DNA from: Ruminiclostridium sp.
GTDB lineage: Bacteria; Bacillota; Clostridia; Oscillospirales; Oscillospiraceae
DNA length: 5,931 bases
Reading direction: 5' to 3'
Assembly: GCA_021442645.1 (NCBI GenBank)
Contig: JABUSR010000024.1
Span: 1 to 5,931 of the forward strand
The notes beneath the pieces were generated by a model. The model ran no database searches. It had not been told where the DNA came from and worked only from the letters and a program-made list of their open reading frames with translations. Positions 1 to 5,918 of the stretch are shown here, in pieces; position 1 is the first letter of the stretch, and the number at the start of each line of letters is the position of its first letter. The translations under genes and the position numbers were made by a program.

Positions 1-18
1 CTGCGGCAGCTGCCGCAG
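1..18. repeat. Perfect 18-bp palindrome at the window edge
   Basis: The first 18 bases are a perfect GC-rich palindrome: CTGCGGCAG followed directly by its reverse complement CTGCCGCAG. It lies 17 bases past the stop codon of the leftward EFR1-type gene. It could be the stem of that gene's intrinsic terminator, with the T-tract beyond the window, a protein-binding site, or chance inside a following coding sequence. With no spacer in the visible part, a hairpin would need to open the central bases as a loop. Only the palindrome itself is seen; its role is inferred. Confidence 0.5.
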
Positions 19-27
19 GCGGTTCAT
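1..27 (-). CDS. Possible start of a downstream leftward gene (partial)
   Basis: Reading leftward, an ATG at 27-25 opens a frame of nine codons (MNRLRQLPQ) that runs off the window edge without a stop. It begins 8 bases after the TGA of the EFR1-type gene, typical operon spacing, but only a weak ribosome binding site (GAG a few bases upstream) is visible. The frame passes through the 18-bp palindrome, so the palindrome may be coding rather than a terminator. Too short to assign to a family; it may not be a gene. Confidence 0.2.
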
Positions 28-35
28 TTGTTCGC

Positions 36-851
36 TCACAAGAAGAGCTCCGGCTCCTTTCGGGGCCAGGAGAACTGCTCCTCCAGCTCAGTCTTATGGT
101 AGAGGTAATTGGGATCGTCGAAGTACTTGGCCCCTTCGGGACACACCCGGACGCACCGGTTGCACTTCATACAGGGCCCTACCAACTTGATATGCTCCTC
201 CGGATCAATGGAACCCAGCGGGCATTCTTCGGCACACACGCCGCAGTGAGTGCAGGCCTCGGTGGTGAGAGGCTTGACCTTCAAAATGTTGATGGGGTTG
301 CCGTGTCGATCTCTGGGTGTATAATAGGGACCCACAGGGTTGTTTCCCCTGACAGTGGCAGAGATGGGGCCGGAGGCCTCCCCCTTGTGCCACACCCGGT
401 CAGCAAAGCCGGAGGCAATGGTCAGGTCGCTGACGTCTGGGCGCCCAGCTCCCTGAGTCTGCGAAAAAGCGTGCTGGCAGGAGAAGGCGCCTGCCCCCAA
501 GGTGGCAAACCCGTTGTTCTCCAGGGTGAGGCAGAGCTCCATGAGGGCGTCGTCATAGTTCCGGTTTCCGTAACACACCACCGGAACGGCCAAGGCACCA
601 TTGCCCCGGACGGATGCCACGTACTTGATAAGCAGGTTGGGCACGCGGCCGGCATAGACCGGCGTTCCAAAGACTACCAGGTCCCCCTCAGCAAAGGACT
701 TGGGCTCCTTGCGGACCTGGGGCTTAGTGAAATCAAAGGTCGCCAGCGGTACTCCAGCCTGAACGGCCAGCCGCTGAGCAATCTGGGTGACCACTTTTTT
801 TGTGCTGTCGGTGGCACTGAAATACGCCGCCCATACGGTGTTGATATGCAT
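36..851 (-). CDS. EFR1-type flavodoxin/ferredoxin fusion protein
   Basis: A 271-residue cytoplasmic redox protein with an N-terminal flavodoxin-like domain and a C-terminal two-cluster ferredoxin domain. Residues 10-17 (YFSATDST) match the phosphate-binding loop of flavodoxins, and GTPVYAGRVP (62-71) and YGNRNYDDA (94-102) are the usual later FMN-loop segments. Two complete CxxCxxCxxxCP motifs, C200/C203/C206/C210 and C227/C230/C233/C237, should hold two [4Fe-4S] clusters. This order and length fit the EFR1 family of anaerobic Clostridia, thought to shuttle electrons between flavin and iron-sulfur centres; the physiological partner is unknown. The ATG is supported by AAAGGGG nine bases upstream and by a promoter. 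The gene is divergent from the VanW-domain gene, so it is probably its own transcription unit. It appears intact, with all eight cluster cysteines present. Family is confident; the specific electron donor and acceptor cannot be inferred. Confidence 0.93.
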   Translation of the reverse strand: MHINTVWAAYFSATDSTKKVVTQIAQRLAVQAGVPLATFDFTKPQVRKEPKSFAEGDLVVFGTPVYAGRVPNLLIKYVASVRGNGALAVPVVCYGNRNYDDALMELCLTLENNGFATLGAGAFSCQHAFSQTQGAGRPDVSDLTIASGFADRVWHKGEASGPISATVRGNNPVGPYYTPRDRHGNPINILKVKPLTTEACTHCGVCAEECPLGSIDPEEHIKLVGPCMKCNRCVRVCPEGAKYFDDPNYLYHKTELEEQFSWPRKEPELFL

Positions 852-860
852 GATAGGGGA

Positions 861-867
861 CCCCTTT
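861..867 (-). promoter_or_regulatory. Ribosome binding site of the EFR1-type gene
   Basis: On the minus strand this reads AAAGGGG, a good Shine-Dalgarno sequence nine bases before the ATG at 851. It decides the start codon of the leftward gene. Confidence 0.8.
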
Positions 868-889
868 CTGAATTCTATCGTTAGTTCCT

Positions 890-917
890 ATTATAACGAT
901 CCTCACCAAAATGTAAA
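890..917 (-). promoter_or_regulatory. Sigma-A-like promoter for the leftward EFR1-type gene
   Basis: On the minus strand a -35 box TTTACA (917-912) is followed after 16 bases by a perfect -10 box TATAAT (895-890). The expected transcription start is near 883, giving a leader of about 30 bases that includes the AAAGGGG ribosome binding site. Found by eye; no transcript data. Confidence 0.75.
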
Positions 918-951
918 TCCCTGAAAATCCGTCAACTTGGCCTCAGAACAG

Positions 952-985
952 TTGATTTTTCCGGCTTCCTTTCATATAATATAAT
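952..985 (+). promoter_or_regulatory. Sigma-A-like promoter for the VanW-domain operon, with two overlapping -10 boxes
   Basis: A -35 box TTGATT (952-957) is followed after exactly 17 bases by TATAAT (975-980). A second perfect TATAAT (980-985) overlaps the first by one base and would give a 22-base spacer, so the first is the likelier -10. Transcription would start around 987-992, leaving a leader of about 55 bases before the ATG at 1044. It lies back to back with the leftward promoter; the two -35 boxes are about 35 bases apart. Confidence 0.75.
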
Positions 986-996
986 TTAACTATTCT

Positions 997-1012
997 GCCG
1001 TCGAAGGGCGGC
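997..1012 (+). other. Small hairpin in the operon leader
   Basis: GCCGTC and GGCGGC can pair as six base pairs (one G-U) around a four-base GAAG loop, just after the expected transcription start. The following bases (GTATTTTG) contain only four T, so this is weak as a terminator. It may protect the 5' end of the mRNA or be chance. Confidence 0.35.
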
Positions 1013-1028
1013 GTATTTTGGTCGGACA

Positions 1029-1035
1029 GAAAGGG
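1029..1035 (+). promoter_or_regulatory. Ribosome binding site that sets the VanW-domain protein start
   Basis: GAAAGGG lies eight bases before the ATG at 1044. An in-frame GTG at 1035 overlaps the last base of this site and so cannot use it, which makes the ATG at 1044 the better start. Confidence 0.75.
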
Positions 1036-1043
1036 TGTCTCCC

Positions 1044-2741
1044 ATGCAAGCTGAAACCCCCAAACGCAAAAAGAAAAAGAATTCCTCCGGGAAGAAGTTC
1101 CTGATCCTGGCGGTCTGCCTGGTGGTCGTCCTGGGCGGCGGCTACCTGGGGCTCTGTGCCACTGCAGGCAGCGAGGCCATCTACCCCAATGTGATGGTGG
1201 GCGATGTAGACCTGGGCGGTATGACCTGCGAAGAGGCCGAAGCCGCCATCACCGAAGCTGTCCAGGCTCAGGCCCCGGATTCCGACCGGGGTGTCCACTT
1301 TACTGTCCGGTCTGCCGACGAAAAGACTGCAGATGTTCTGGTCCCCATGTCCAGCGTGGTGACTGATGTCCCCGCCACTGTAGCCAGAGCCTGGGAAGTA
1401 GGCAACAGCAAGTCCTTCCCCGCCCGCGGCGCCGTCTATCTCTCCTGTTTGGTGGCCGGGGCCGATATCCTGCCCGCCTACGGAGACAGTGACGCCCTGG
1501 ATACCATCCTGGATGGGATGGATGCTCAAATCGGTCAGGCTGCGGTGGAAAGCCAGTGGGAACTGGGTGAGACCCAGCTTAATCTCACCAAGGGACAGCC
1601 GGGCAACCTCATCAACCGGGAGTCCGTCAAAGCTGAGATTTTTGACTATATGGGCCGGGGCGAGATCGTCGAACTGGCCGCCTCTGATCCCCAGTTTGTC
1701 ATGGACCTGGAGCAGTCCCTTCCCCAGGAACTGGACCTGACCGAAGTCCTCTCCCAGGTGGAGACCGAGGTCCGGAACGCTGAATTCAACAAGGCTGAGA
1801 ACATTTTCAAGGAAGACCAGTTGGGCATTTCCTTTGACGCCCAAGTCGCCCAGGACACCTTCAACGCCATGGACTGGGGTGAATCTCGGGCCATCGACCT
1901 AATCATCACTCAGCCCGAGGTCACCATGGCCGACCTGGAGCCTCAGCTCTACCAGGACGTGCTGGGCACCTGCTCCACCAATATCTCGGGCACTGCCAAC
2001 CGCGTTCAGAACATCACCCTGGCGGCCCAGATTTTTAACGGCACCGTGGTGATGCCCGGCGAGGAATTTTCCTACAACGGTGTCGTGGGTAGCCGACAGG
2101 CCAGCCGCGGCTTCCTGCCCGCCCCCGCTTATGTGTCCGGCCAAACCGTCCAGGAGGTCGGCGGCGGCGTCTGTCAGGGCTCCTCCACCATCTACCTGGC
2201 CGCCCTGCGGTCCAACCTGGAAATCGTGGAACGCTACCCCCACGGCTATATTACCCGCTACGTCCCCGACGGCATGGATGCTACCGTTTACTACGGGGCA
2301 AAGGACTTCCGCTTTAAGAACGACACCCCCTTCCCCATCAAGGTCCAGGGCAGCGTCTCCGGTCGTACCCTGACGGTAAATATCCTGGGCACCAAACACA
2401 ATAACATCACCGTAAAGATGACCAATGAGACCGTGGGCACCACTGGCTACAGCACCGTATACCAGGTGGATAGCAGCCTGCCTGCCGGTTCCACCCGGGT
2501 AAGCGTAACACCTTACGCTGGCTATACCATCAAGACCTACCGCAATCTCTACGAAAACGGCAACCTCATTGAAACCAAACTGGAGGACACCAGTGTCTAT
2601 AAGAGTCGGGACAAGGTGGTCATGGTGAGCTCCGCCGATGCCTATAAGTACGGCATCCCGGGTTACTCCGCCCCTGCTCCCAAACCCACACCTACGCCCA
2701 CACCCGAGCCCACAACGCCTTCGGAAACCACCACCCAGTAA
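1044..2741 (+). CDS. Membrane-anchored VanW-domain protein
   Basis: A 565-residue extracytoplasmic protein with a single N-terminal anchor. A lysine-rich cytoplasmic start (residues 7-18) precedes one hydrophobic segment (about 19-40), so the rest should lie outside the membrane. A segment around 46-61 (IYPNVMVGDVDLGGMT) resembles the start of the putative peptidoglycan-binding region that often precedes VanW domains. The VanW domain spans about 311-450, with FSYNGVVG, the invariant-looking GGGVCQ (373-378, C377) and YPHGY (H400). A beta-rich segment resembling a G5 domain follows (about 472-527), then a Pro/Thr-rich tail (543-565). VanW was named from vancomycin-resistance clusters, but its biochemical role is unknown, and no van ligase or regulator genes are present, so resistance should not be inferred. 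The upstream GTG at 1035 is rejected because it overlaps the ribosome binding site. First gene of a probable three-gene operon; the next starts 15 bp after its stop. Confidence 0.93.
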   Translation: MQAETPKRKKKKNSSGKKFLILAVCLVVVLGGGYLGLCATAGSEAIYPNVMVGDVDLGGMTCEEAEAAITEAVQAQAPDSDRGVHFTVRSADEKTADVLVPMSSVVTDVPATVARAWEVGNSKSFPARGAVYLSCLVAGADILPAYGDSDALDTILDGMDAQIGQAAVESQWELGETQLNLTKGQPGNLINRESVKAEIFDYMGRGEIVELAASDPQFVMDLEQSLPQELDLTEVLSQVETEVRNAEFNKAENIFKEDQLGISFDAQVAQDTFNAMDWGESRAIDLIITQPEVTMADLEPQLYQDVLGTCSTNISGTANRVQNITLAAQIFNGTVVMPGEEFSYNGVVGSRQASRGFLPAPAYVSGQTVQEVGGGVCQGSSTIYLAALRSNLEIVERYPHGYITRYVPDGMDATVYYGAKDFRFKNDTPFPIKVQGSVSGRTLTVNILGTKHNNITVKMTNETVGTTGYSTVYQVDSSLPAGSTRVSVTPYAGYTIKTYRNLYENGNLIETKLEDTSVYKSRDKVVMVSSADAYKYGIPGYSAPAPKPTPTPTPEPTTPSETTTQ

Positions 2742-2756
2742 CCGAAAGGAATTCAC

Positions 2757-3671
2757 ATGACCTACCAATTTCCTCACCGCAGAGAACTGAAATTCCAGGC
2801 AAAGCACAGGATGTCCCACACGGTCTCCATGAGAGTCACCCTTATTGTGGTCTGCCTGCTGATGGCCTCCATCGGCATCCGATTCCTGCTGGATGCCAAC
2901 CTGACCTACGGGCTTGTCAATCTGAATCAGTATAAGGACACCTCCACCGGCGTCTATTTCAATGACAACGGATTCAGTCTCCTCTTCCGTATGGATCTGA
3001 CCCAGACTGTCCTGGCCGTTCCCCTGACCTATCATCAGATTACCCTGTTCCTCATTGTCAGCGTCGTCAGTTTCTTCTTCCTGGCTCCCCTGCGCGTGGG
3101 TGCCATGGAGGTCTACTGGTCCATCCTCCGGAACGGGCAGTCTACGGTCCCCGGGATCTTCCAATGGCTGACCAAGATTGGCCGCTTGGGAAAATCCCTG
3201 GTGGTGGAGTTTGTCCTCCAAGTGGGGGTGCGGCTGGCAGGCTTGGTCTGCCTTCTGCCCAGCCTCTACCTTTACTACCTGTTTTACTCCAACGTGACCA
3301 CCCTGAAGGACATGACCTACCAGATGTCTCTGATCCAGTCCCTGGCCGGGCTGCTGGCTGTGGCCGCAGGCGTTTTTGCCTTCTGGCTCCACAGCCTGTT
3401 CCTGCCGGTTCGCTATTGCCTGGCCTCTCATCCGGAGTACTCCCTGGGAGAAACCTTCCGCCGGGGTCTGCTGAGCACAAAGGGATACCGGGGGGCTTTC
3501 TTCCGGTTCCGCCTTTCCATGCTCCCCTGGTATTTCCTGTCTCAGGTGACCTATAACGCCTTGGACCTCTACGCCATGCCCTACACCTCCATGGCCAGCA
3601 TGCTCTACATCCAAGAAGTAGCCAAAGCCCGTCAGGTAGTCCAGAGCCAACCTTTGGAAGAGACCCCATAA
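2757..3671 (+). CDS. DUF975-family multi-spanning membrane protein
   Basis: A 304-residue integral membrane protein of unknown function. Hydrophobic segments lie at about 27-45, 95-115, 148-176, 195-222 and 255-275, separated by short basic loops. The C-terminal half has the DUF975 pattern: an RYCLASHPE-like segment after the fourth membrane stretch, a GLLSTKGYRGAFFRF loop, an LPWYFLSQVT membrane segment, and MPYTSMASMLYIQEV near the end. The ribosome binding site GAAAGGA is six bases before the ATG. It lies 15 bp behind the VanW-domain gene and 5 bp before the DUF3267 gene, so all three are probably co-transcribed from the promoter near 952. The family is recognised by pattern only; no enzymatic motif is seen and the number of membrane passes is an estimate. 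Confidence 0.85.
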   Translation: MTYQFPHRRELKFQAKHRMSHTVSMRVTLIVVCLLMASIGIRFLLDANLTYGLVNLNQYKDTSTGVYFNDNGFSLLFRMDLTQTVLAVPLTYHQITLFLIVSVVSFFFLAPLRVGAMEVYWSILRNGQSTVPGIFQWLTKIGRLGKSLVVEFVLQVGVRLAGLVCLLPSLYLYYLFYSNVTTLKDMTYQMSLIQSLAGLLAVAAGVFAFWLHSLFLPVRYCLASHPEYSLGETFRRGLLSTKGYRGAFFRFRLSMLPWYFLSQVTYNALDLYAMPYTSMASMLYIQEVAKARQVVQSQPLEETP

Positions 3672-3676
3672 CAGCC

Positions 3677-4333
3677 ATGGAAAACCGGAAACACTACACG
3701 ACCACCGTCCCCTCGGACTATGTGCTGGTCAAATATGTAGACGCAAAAAAAGACAAAAAACTCATCGTCGCCTATTCGGTGCTCTCCTTCGTCCCGGTGG
3801 TCATCCTTCTTCCCCTGCTCTGCCTAGCGTCAGGCCTCAGCGTCATGGATGTTCTGGATAATCGAAACACCTTCCCCGCCCTATTCATCGCCTGTATCAT
3901 AATGCTGGTCTATATCGTCCTCCACGAGCTGGTCCATGGTGTCACCTACAAAGCCTTCACCGGAGCTAAACTGACCTTTGGGTTTTCTCTGACCGTGGCC
4001 TTCTGCGGCGTGCCGAACATCTATGTAAGAAAGAAAGCCTCTCTCCTCTCTCTGTTCATGCCCTTCCTGGTATTCAGCCTCCTCTTTCTGGGGCTGACCG
4101 TGGTGCTGTGGCCCCTCTTCCCTCTGTACGGCATCCTGGCTGGAACCGTCTTCGCCGTCCACCTGGGTGGGTGTGTGGGGGACCTTCACTGGGCCCTCCT
4201 CTACCTCACCAGATTCCGGCACTGCGAGACCCTCATGCGAGACTCAGGCCCCGCCCAGTGGCTGTACATCCCTGGAGCAGATGCGGAGCGGCACGGAATC
4301 TCCCCCATCGTTCTTCCTGTCGGGGAGAGATGA
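3677..4333 (+). CDS. DUF3267-family putative membrane zinc metalloprotease
   Basis: A 218-residue polytopic protein with hydrophobic stretches at about 30-52, 66-86, 123-147 and 150-166. The second ends in HELVHG, an HExxH motif with H83 and H87 as likely zinc ligands and E84 as the catalytic glutamate. GGCVGDL (164-170) offers D169 as a possible third ligand, an arrangement reminiscent of M50/site-2-type intramembrane proteases. A conserved-looking DSGPAQWLYIP segment follows at 189-199. DUF3267 members are usually left as uncharacterised, and protease activity has not been shown from this sequence. The gene starts 5 bp after the DUF975 stop. Its ribosome binding site is weak: GGAAGAG at 3656-3662 is 14 bases away, so translation may depend on ribosomes finishing the previous gene. 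Last gene of the probable operon; the ISL3 element begins 85 bp after the stop. Confidence 0.85.
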   Translation: MENRKHYTTTVPSDYVLVKYVDAKKDKKLIVAYSVLSFVPVVILLPLLCLASGLSVMDVLDNRNTFPALFIACIIMLVYIVLHELVHGVTYKAFTGAKLTFGFSLTVAFCGVPNIYVRKKASLLSLFMPFLVFSLLFLGLTVVLWPLFPLYGILAGTVFAVHLGGCVGDLHWALLYLTRFRHCETLMRDSGPAQWLYIPGADAERHGISPIVLPVGER

Positions 4334-4390
4334 CCCGCCCGAAACCCGAGGGCCAAATACGCGGGAACTCGCCCCTGCCTCTTCTGACCC

Positions 4391-4416
4391 CAGATAAAAA
4401 CGATAACAGATAAAAA
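4391..4416 (+). repeat. 10-bp direct repeat beside the insertion sequence
   Basis: CAGATAAAAA occurs at 4391-4400 and again at 4407-4416, a 16-base period, with CGATAA between. The second copy ends two bases before the left end of the ISL3 element. It is the most AT-rich part of the otherwise empty 4334-4418 stretch. It may be a binding site, a slippage duplication, or the AT-rich target chosen by the element. Confidence 0.55.
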
Positions 4417-4418
4417 AT

Positions 4419-4449
4419 GCCTCTTCACGGAAACATGGGGTAAAAACTG
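4419..4449 (+). repeat. Left terminal inverted repeat of the ISL3 element
   Basis: Begins GCCTCTTCACGGAAA and ends CTG. It pairs with 5843-5873 at 24 of 31 positions. It lies outside the transposase gene. Confidence 0.85.
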
Positions 4450-4459
4450 AATAAAGAAA

Positions 4460-4488
4460 TTGAAAGAGCATGGCAACAGTTCCATACT
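4460..4488 (+). promoter_or_regulatory. Putative transposase promoter inside the left end
   Basis: TTGAAA (4460-4465) and CATACT (4483-4488) are separated by 17 bases, resembling sigma-A -35 and -10 boxes; the -10 matches consensus at four of six bases. Transcription would start near 4495, downstream of the ATG at 4470 and upstream of the ATG at 4527. A short inverted repeat (ACAGT, five-base gap, ACTGT, 4476-4490) overlaps the -10. Confidence 0.45.
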
Positions 4489-4513
4489 GTGAGTTGACGA
4501 GACAAACAGAAAT

Positions 4514-4521
4514 GGAGAAAG
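4514..4521 (+). promoter_or_regulatory. Ribosome binding site that sets the transposase start
   Basis: GGAGAAAG lies five bases before the ATG at 4527. The alternative in-frame ATG codons are worse: at 4470 the only purine run is one base away, and at 4512 none is visible. Confidence 0.65.
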
Positions 4522-4526
4522 TCGCT

Positions 4527-5867
4527 ATGCTCTTTGCCAATAATATCAACGTTATCTATGAGAGTCAAGGTTATGAAGCGGCAGCATTGAACTTCAGGGA
4601 GGATGGAGCTTCGTCGGTTGCCGTTTTCAAGAGCTCTCGCAGGACAAAAGAAGTGTCATGCCCCAAATGCAATGGGTCGGTGCAGATCCACGACGTTTTT
4701 ACCAATACACTGCGAGATGCGCCGATCTGGCCCGGAGTCAAACAGGAACTGCTCTTCTCCGGATATAGGTACCGTTGCAAGAACTGCGGCCACACTTTTC
4801 ACGAAGAGCTAGCCATGAGATATCCCGGGACAAGAATCAGCCAGAGAGCCGCCTGTTGGATTGCGTCTCTTCTGAAACAAAAAATGACAGTGAAGTCCAT
4901 CCAGGAAGTAACCGGAATACACTGGGAAACTATTCGAAAGATTCAGACGGAATACATAGACGAGAAGCTGAATGCTCGAGAACAGGAAAGAAAAGAAGCA
5001 GGCTACAAGCCAAAGTTGCTTGCTGTCGACGAGTTTGCTATCCATAAAGGGCACAGCTATGCCACTTGTGTTATGGACCTGGACACGGGGGAGGTTCTTT
5101 GGGTCGGAGAAGGACGCACTATCAAAGCTTTTGAAAGATTTTTTGAAAACACAGACCCATCTCTTCTGAATACAGTCATGGCGGTAGCCATGGACATGAA
5201 TGCATCCTACAGCACTGTTGTAAAAAGGCATATGCCTCACGTGGAGATTGTGTATGACCGATACCACCTGCAAGCGCAATACGGAAGAGATGTTCTGGGT
5301 GCGGTCCGCTTGGAAGAGGCGAGAAAACACAAGGCATCCTCTGCAGAATGGAAAGAAAAAGCGACAGCTGCTGACCTGGCTGAAAAGCGGGTCATGCGCG
5401 AAAAAGCTGCTGAAGAGAGCAGAGAATACACACGCCTGAAAAATCTCAGATGGACACTGCTGAGAAACGGCAATTCTCTGTCTGATGACGGTCGGATTTA
5501 TATGCAGAGGATACTGGACGAGCACCATGATTTGGCGGTCTGCTACGCCATGAAAGAAGAAATGGTGAAGCTGTTTGATTTGAGGGACCAAAACGAAGCG
5601 CAGGAGAAATGGATAGCATGGTTTGAAGCTGCAAAGGCCAGCGGAATTCCTGCACTTGAGAGATTTGCGCGATTAAAAGAAAAGCGCTTACAGGGGCTGA
5701 TTGCTCACGCAATTTTCCCTGTAAGCACCGGTAGGTTAGAAGGCTTTAATAACAAAATCAAGGTTGCTAAACGTATTGGCTACGGTTTCCGTAACGAGGA
5801 GTACTTCTTCTCCCTGATACGTTTCCTTTCCCTGCCTTCTGTCAGGTCTTCCCCCACTTTTCCGTGA
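4527..5867 (+). CDS. ISL3-family transposase
   Basis: A 446-residue DDE transposase that moves the surrounding element. An N-terminal zinc-ribbon domain has C45/C48 (CPKC) and C84/C87 (CKNC). A helix-turn-helix region follows (about 100-145, including SIQEVTGIHWETIRKI). The catalytic domain begins at LLAVDEFAIHKG, with D168 as first acidic residue. D223 (AMDMN) and D244 (YDRYH) lie in the next conserved block, and E405 in RLEGFNNKIK completes the triad. Between D244 and E405 is a lysine- and glutamate-rich, probably helical insertion (about 255-300). No frameshift or internal stop is seen, so it may be active. The TGA stop (5865-5867) lies inside the right inverted repeat, so the last residues are encoded by the repeat. 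Start at 4527 is preferred for its ribosome binding site; an ATG at 4470 would add 19 residues. Codon use is more AT-rich than in the upstream genes. Confidence 0.92.
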   Translation: MLFANNINVIYESQGYEAAALNFREDGASSVAVFKSSRRTKEVSCPKCNGSVQIHDVFTNTLRDAPIWPGVKQELLFSGYRYRCKNCGHTFHEELAMRYPGTRISQRAACWIASLLKQKMTVKSIQEVTGIHWETIRKIQTEYIDEKLNAREQERKEAGYKPKLLAVDEFAIHKGHSYATCVMDLDTGEVLWVGEGRTIKAFERFFENTDPSLLNTVMAVAMDMNASYSTVVKRHMPHVEIVYDRYHLQAQYGRDVLGAVRLEEARKHKASSAEWKEKATAADLAEKRVMREKAAEESREYTRLKNLRWTLLRNGNSLSDDGRIYMQRILDEHHDLAVCYAMKEEMVKLFDLRDQNEAQEKWIAWFEAAKASGIPALERFARLKEKRLQGLIAHAIFPVSTGRLEGFNNKIKVAKRIGYGFRNEEYFFSLIRFLSLPSVRSSPTFP

Positions 5868-5873
5868 AGAACC
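5843..5873 (-). repeat. Right terminal inverted repeat of the ISL3 element
   Basis: Read on the minus strand it begins GGTTCTTCACGGAAA and ends CTG, matching the left repeat at 24 of 31 positions. It contains the transposase stop codon and the last seven sense codons. Confidence 0.85.
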
Positions 5874-5918
5874 TATTTTTAATCAGCTTTGAGTATCAGG
5901 CTTCCCTCACGTTTGAAA

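Larger units (their letters stand above)
4419..5873 (+). mobile_element. ISL3-family insertion sequence, apparently complete
   Basis: An element of about 1455 bp, within the size range of ISL3-family insertion sequences, with a single transposase gene and imperfect terminal inverted repeats matching at 24 of 31 positions. The longest uninterrupted shared run is TCTTCACGGAAA. The ends were placed by aligning the two repeats; the first three bases are poorly conserved (GCC versus GGT), so each boundary is uncertain by a few bases. ISL3 elements usually make 8-bp target duplications, but here the 8-bp flanks TAAAAAAT and TATTTTTA do not match as direct repeats. The element is richer in A and in AAA/GAA codons than its neighbours, consistent with horizontal acquisition. 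It lies downstream of the operon and does not visibly disrupt a gene. Confidence 0.88.

Noticed and set aside
96..884. A 262-codon open frame on the plus strand
   Set aside because: It is antisense to the EFR1-type gene, whose two complete cysteine motifs, ribosome binding site and promoter show which strand is coding.
1101..1161. Lipoprotein signal at the start of the VanW-domain protein
   Set aside because: The cysteines in or near the hydrophobic segment (C25, C38) are not in a convincing lipobox; the residue before C38 is leucine, not glycine, alanine or serine. A plain membrane anchor fits better.
990..1844. A 284-codon open frame on the minus strand
   Set aside because: It is opposite the VanW-domain gene, has no domain pattern and would end in the intergenic leader.
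1044..2741. Vancomycin-resistance locus
   Set aside because: Only a VanW domain is present. No D-Ala-D-Lac or D-Ala-D-Ser ligase, VanH/VanX-like enzyme or two-component system is in the window, and VanW-domain proteins are widespread in susceptible Clostridia.
1899..3650. A 583-codon open frame on the minus strand
   Set aside because: It lies entirely opposite the VanW-domain and DUF975 genes, spans their junction, and its translation is glycine-, glutamine- and histidine-rich with no recognisable domain. It is a by-product of GC-rich codon use on the other strand.
4470..4526. Transposase starting at the ATG at 4470
   Set aside because: It has no properly spaced ribosome binding site and overlaps the putative promoter, whereas the ATG at 4527 has GGAGAAAG five bases upstream.
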